Part shown: positions 61,508 to 64,000 of the stretch, one piece after another | Numbering within the stretch: position 1 is the stretch's first letter | How the letters are laid out: each line of letters opens with the position of its first letter | From: Streptomyces sp. NBC_01446 | GTDB lineage: Bacteria > Actinomycetota > Actinomycetes > Streptomycetales > Streptomycetaceae | Direction: 5' to 3' | Assembly: GCF_026340095.1 (NCBI RefSeq) | Contig: NZ_JAPEPO010000003.1 | Coordinates: 682,001 to 746,000, forward strand | Length of the DNA stretch: 64,000 nucleotides | Notes under the pieces: generated by a model | What the model saw: the letters and a program-made list of their open reading frames with translations, nothing else | The model's database searches: none | Told to the model about the DNA's origin: nothing | Made by a program: the position numbers and the translations under genes

Positions 61508-61978
61508 GTGAACGGCTGGCTCCTCGCGGCCGCAGTCGTGCTGGCGCTCGGCGTTGCCCCGGCTCTGTGGGGGGCGACCACCGGCCCTCTCCGGCGCCGG
61601 GTCGTCGCACAGAACGTCGCGGCCCTCCTCGTGTGCCTGGTCATGCTGCTGCTCGCCCAGGGCTACGCCCGCCCCTCGTACATCGACCTCGGCCTGGTCC
61701 TGGCAGTCCTGGGACCGGCCGGAACGCTCGTCTACGCTCGTCTGCTCGCCGCCGAGCTGGCGGCCGATCCGCCCACCGCCCGGGTGACACGCGCCATGAC
61801 GGTCCTGTCGGCGGCGGCCCCGCCGCTCGTCGTGCTGCCGCTCTGCGTGGCGACGGGCCCGGGGCGGTCCCTCGTGAAACTGCTGCTCATCGGGGCGCTG
61901 CTTACTGCTGGAAACACCATCTCCGGCCGGGCGGTGTCGGGCACGACGTCCCTCCCCCGGGAGGCACATGATGGCTGA
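61508..61978 (+). CDS. Fused MrpF-MrpG antiporter subunit
   Basis: About 156 residues from GTG 61508. The first half (WLLAAAVVLALGVAPALWGA, ALLVCLVMLLLAQGYARPSY, IDLGLVLAVLGPAGTLVYAR) follows the three-helix MrpF pattern. The second half (TVLSAAAPPLVVLPLCVATG, PGRSLVKLLLIGALLTAGNT) carries the end of MrpG (VKL...GAL...N). The two are separate genes in classical mrp operons. Mrp complexes exchange Na+ or K+ for H+ at the membrane. The stop overlaps the next start. Confidence 0.7.
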   Translation: MNGWLLAAAVVLALGVAPALWGATTGPLRRRVVAQNVAALLVCLVMLLLAQGYARPSYIDLGLVLAVLGPAGTLVYARLLAAELAADPPTARVTRAMTVLSAAAPPLVVLPLCVATGPGRSLVKLLLIGALLTAGNTISGRAVSGTTSLPREAHDG

Positions 61979-62240
61979 TCTGCTGGTCGTCCTGGCCCTC
62001 ACGCTCGTCGTCGCCGCCGCGACCGCCGCCGTCCTCACCCGGGACCCGGCCCGTCAGGCACTCGTGCTGGCTCTGCTCGGGCTCGCGCTCGCCGTCCTGT
62101 TCACCGCTCTGCAGTCTCCGGATGTGGCCCTCTCGCAGCTCGCGGTCGGCTCCGCGCTGACGCCGCTGATGCTCCTGCTCACCGTCCGCAAGGTGCGTGG
62201 CCGTGGCCATCGCGGCGGCCGGAAGAGGGGGCGCGCGTGA
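61971..62240 (+). CDS. DUF4040 (MrpB/MrpA-C-terminal-like) subunit
   Basis: An 89-residue, three-helix membrane protein (LLVVLALTLVVAAATAAVLT, ALVLALLGLALAVLFTALQS, SPDVALSQLAVGSALTPLML). The PDVA.....VG....P...L block is the DUF4040 signature normally found at the end of MrpA. Start 61968 or 61971. It overlaps the next gene (GTGA). Confidence 0.85.
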   Translation: MADLLVVLALTLVVAAATAAVLTRDPARQALVLALLGLALAVLFTALQSPDVALSQLAVGSALTPLMLLLTVRKVRGRGHRGGRKRGRA

Positions 62241-63010
62241 GCAGGAAGGCACGGCTGTGGCTGTTGGCGGTGGGGGGCATCGGCGTGGCCGTCCTCCTCG
62301 CTTGCGCAGCTTTCGACCTGCCCGGCTTCGGCGGCACCTCGCACCCGTACGGGGAGCGCGCGGTCCGCAGTGCCCTTGCCCGGCACACCGCCAACGTCAT
62401 CTCCTCCGTCAACTTCGACCAGCGTGCCTTCGACACCCTTGGCGAGGAGTCCATCCTGTTCGCCGCCGTCCTCGGCACCGTCGTCCTGCTCCGCGAAACC
62501 CGCGACGAGCACAGCGAACCGCCCGAGACGGTCCGGGTCGATCCACACGTACGTCGCTACGCGCTGATCGCCCTGCCCGTCACTCTGCTCATCGGCCTCT
62601 ACATCATCGCGCACGGTCAGCTCAGTCCCGGCGGCGGCTTCCAGGGCGGCGTCATCGTGGCGACCGCGCTGCACCTCCTCTACATCGCCATCGACTACAA
62701 GGCGCTCGAGCGCATCAGACCGGCCGCCGCGTACGCGATCGCGGACGCCGCGGGCGAAGCCGCGTACGTTCTCCTCGGCACGGCAGGGCTCCTCGCCGGG
62801 TCGGTGTTCCTCGCCAACTTCCTGCCGTACGGGACGTTCAACACCCTCTCCTCCGGCGGCACCGTCCCGCTCCTCAACGCCGCGATCGGCGTGGAGGTGG
62901 CCGGCGCGACCGTCGTGCTGCTCGCCCGGTTCCTGGACCAGGCCCTGGAGATCGAGGGCGGCGGGACGGGCGGGACTGGCCGACAGGACGAGGAGGCGAA
63001 CCGGTCATGA
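62237..63010 (+). CDS. Mrp antiporter subunit B (MnhB)
   Basis: A 257-residue protein. The N-terminal half (HTANVISSVNFDQRAFDTLG, EESILFAAVLGTVVLL) is the MrpA C-terminal-like region; the C-terminal half has LYIIAHGQLSPGGGFQGGVI, the hallmark GHxxPGGGFxGG motif of MnhB, and ALHLLYIAIDYKALER. GTG start overlaps the DUF4040 stop. Membrane subunit of the cation/proton antiporter. Confidence 0.93.
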   Translation: MSRKARLWLLAVGGIGVAVLLACAAFDLPGFGGTSHPYGERAVRSALARHTANVISSVNFDQRAFDTLGEESILFAAVLGTVVLLRETRDEHSEPPETVRVDPHVRRYALIALPVTLLIGLYIIAHGQLSPGGGFQGGVIVATALHLLYIAIDYKALERIRPAAAYAIADAAGEAAYVLLGTAGLLAGSVFLANFLPYGTFNTLSSGGTVPLLNAAIGVEVAGATVVLLARFLDQALEIEGGGTGGTGRQDEEANRS

Positions 63011-63354
63011 GCGTGCTTCCGTATCTGGCAGCGGGATGGGTCTTCCTCGTCGGCTGCTACGGGCTGGCCACGAGCCGCAATCTGATCCACGCGGTGGGCT
63101 GCCTGTCCGTATGCCAGAGCTCGACGTACGTGCTACTGCTCGCCGTGGGCTACCGCCGGGGCGGAACCGCCCCCGTCTTCTCCGACATCGCCCCCGGCTC
63201 CCGCCCCGTCGTCGACCCGGTCGTCCAGGCTCTCGTCCTCACCGACGTCGTCGTGGGCGCCACGGTCACCGCCTTGCTGCTCGCCCTCGTCATCCAGACC
63301 GCCAAACGGCACGGCACCGTCGACCCGGACGAACTGTCGGAGCTCCGGGGGTGA
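63007..63354 (+). CDS. Mrp antiporter subunit C (MnhC, NuoK-like)
   Basis: A 115-residue protein with three helices (PYLAAGWVFLVGCYGLATSR, SVCQSSTYVLLLAVGYRRGG, VVQALVLTDVVVGATVTALL). The G..GLATSRNLIH.......Q....LLL.....DP..QALVLTDVVV pattern is MnhC. Four-base overlap with mrpB and with the next gene (GTGA). Confidence 0.93.
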   Translation: MSVLPYLAAGWVFLVGCYGLATSRNLIHAVGCLSVCQSSTYVLLLAVGYRRGGTAPVFSDIAPGSRPVVDPVVQALVLTDVVVGATVTALLLALVIQTAKRHGTVDPDELSELRG

Positions 63355-64000
63355 CAACCGCGCAGCTCCTGCCCCTGATTGTGGCTACCCCGCTCCTCGG
63401 CGCGGCACTTCTGGTCGCGGCGGGCCGACGGCTGCCCAGGTTCGCCGCCGAGGTTCTGGGCTTCGCCTTCTCTGCGGGCGCTGCCGCGTGGGCCGTCGCC
63501 CTCCTCGTACTCTCGCCGTCGGCGGGCTCGCGCGCCGTCGAGTGGATGGGCGGATGGCGGCCCCGCGACGGCGTGAGCGTGGGGATCGTGCTCGTCGGCG
63601 ACCGGGTCGGCGTCGGACTCGCCGCTCTCACCTCCGTCCTGGTGGTTGCCGCTCTCGCCTACTCCTGGCGGTACTTCGACGAACCGCCGCACCAGCACGC
63701 GGGCTCCTTCCCCGCTCTCATCCTGCTGTTCCAGGCCGGTATGTGCGGATTCGTTCTCACCGGTGATCTCTTCAACGCGTTCGTCTTCTTCGAACTCATG
63801 GGCGTCGTCGCCTACGCCCTCACCGGCTACCGGGTGGAGGAAGCCCGGGCGGTTCAGGGCGCGTTGACGTTCGGCATCATCAACTCACTGGGCGGCTACA
63901 CCACGCTGTTCGGCATCGGTCTGCTGTACGCACGCACCGGTGAGCTCGGCCTCGCGCAGATCGGCGGACGTCTCGACGCGCACCCGCACGACGGACGCCC
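63351..64000 (+). CDS. Mrp antiporter subunit D (MnhD), 3' end outside the window
   Basis: The frame from GTG 63351 is open to the last base. Hydrophobic helices (LLPLIVATPLLGAALLVAAG, AALTSVLVVAALAYSWRYF) lead to LILLFQAGMCGFVLTGDLFN, AFVFFELMGVVAYALTGYRV and QGALTFGIINSLGGYTTLFG, the proton-translocating NuoN/MnhD core. The Glu in FFELM corresponds to the essential glutamate of this family. Normal length is about 490 residues, so some 270 are missing at the window end. Confidence 0.93.
   Translation, partial: MTTAQLLPLIVATPLLGAALLVAAGRRLPRFAAEVLGFAFSAGAAAWAVALLVLSPSAGSRAVEWMGGWRPRDGVSVGIVLVGDRVGVGLAALTSVLVVAALAYSWRYFDEPPHQHAGSFPALILLFQAGMCGFVLTGDLFNAFVFFELMGVVAYALTGYRVEEARAVQGALTFGIINSLGGYTTLFGIGLLYARTGELGLAQIGGRLDAHPHDGR

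Noticed and set aside
1..64000. CRISPR arrays
   Set aside because: No regularly spaced direct repeats of 25-40 bases were seen; the only array-like repeats are the three coding repeats in the lipoprotein and the GGTA run.

Overview
The window is a high-GC (about 70%) actinomycete sequence. GTG and TTG starts, strong third-position GC, LppU-like lipoproteins, DrrAB-type exporters and the IS families present all point to Streptomyces or a close relative. There is no rRNA, no intact tRNA and no CRISPR array. The first ~36 kb holds many insertion sequences and decayed gene fragments with few conserved housekeeping genes, which suggests an accessory or chromosome-arm region. The second half is a tidier set of catabolic and transport operons.

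Region 1 (1-9.5 kb): a helical-repeat protein cut by the window edge, degraded material, then an LppU-like membrane-protein gene split in two by about 6 kb of nested mobile DNA. An IS200/IS605-type tnpB element sits in the host gene; its tnpB is split by an IS110-family element, and two more IS110-family transposases lie between the tnpB start and the element's left-end hairpin. Removing the tnpB-splitting IS110 copy on paper restores the tnpB frame exactly.

Region 2 (9.5-20.5 kb): scattered single genes. These are a secreted dirigent/AOC-like protein, a TmrB-like P-loop protein, an imine-reductase-like oxidoreductase divergent from an HxlR regulator, an MFS exporter, two methyltransferases, a dienelactone-hydrolase-like enzyme, small secreted proteins and a lipoprotein with three 29-residue repeats. 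IS256, IS5, IS701 and IS630 relics lie between them.

Region 3 (20.5-36.9 kb): a complete IS21-type element, a SnoaL-like protein with a TetR regulator, UppP, an alkylsulfatase, an IS630 element whose end supplies the stop codon of a quinone-oxidoreductase-like gene, a WYL regulator, a HIT protein, a frameshifted IS630 and a complete IS605-type element (tnpA and tnpB) whose right end has become the 3' end of an EamA transporter gene.

Region 4 (36.9-51.5 kb): EamA/TetR; an acid-sugar operon with both an L-threonate and a D-erythronate dehydrogenase, the OtnK/OtnC/OtnI enzymes, an MFS importer and a GntR regulator; and a three-subunit molybdenum hydroxylase (PaoABC-like).

Region 5 (50.7-64 kb): a dual-HTH regulator divergent from a DUF4097 protein plus DrrAB-type ABC exporter; a FemX-like tRNA-dependent ligase; a flavin monooxygenase with its TetR; an orphan LuxR response regulator; a two-gene cassette sharing a paralogous helical domain; and the start of an Mrp-type cation/proton antiporter operon with a fused MrpF-MrpG subunit, running off the window end.
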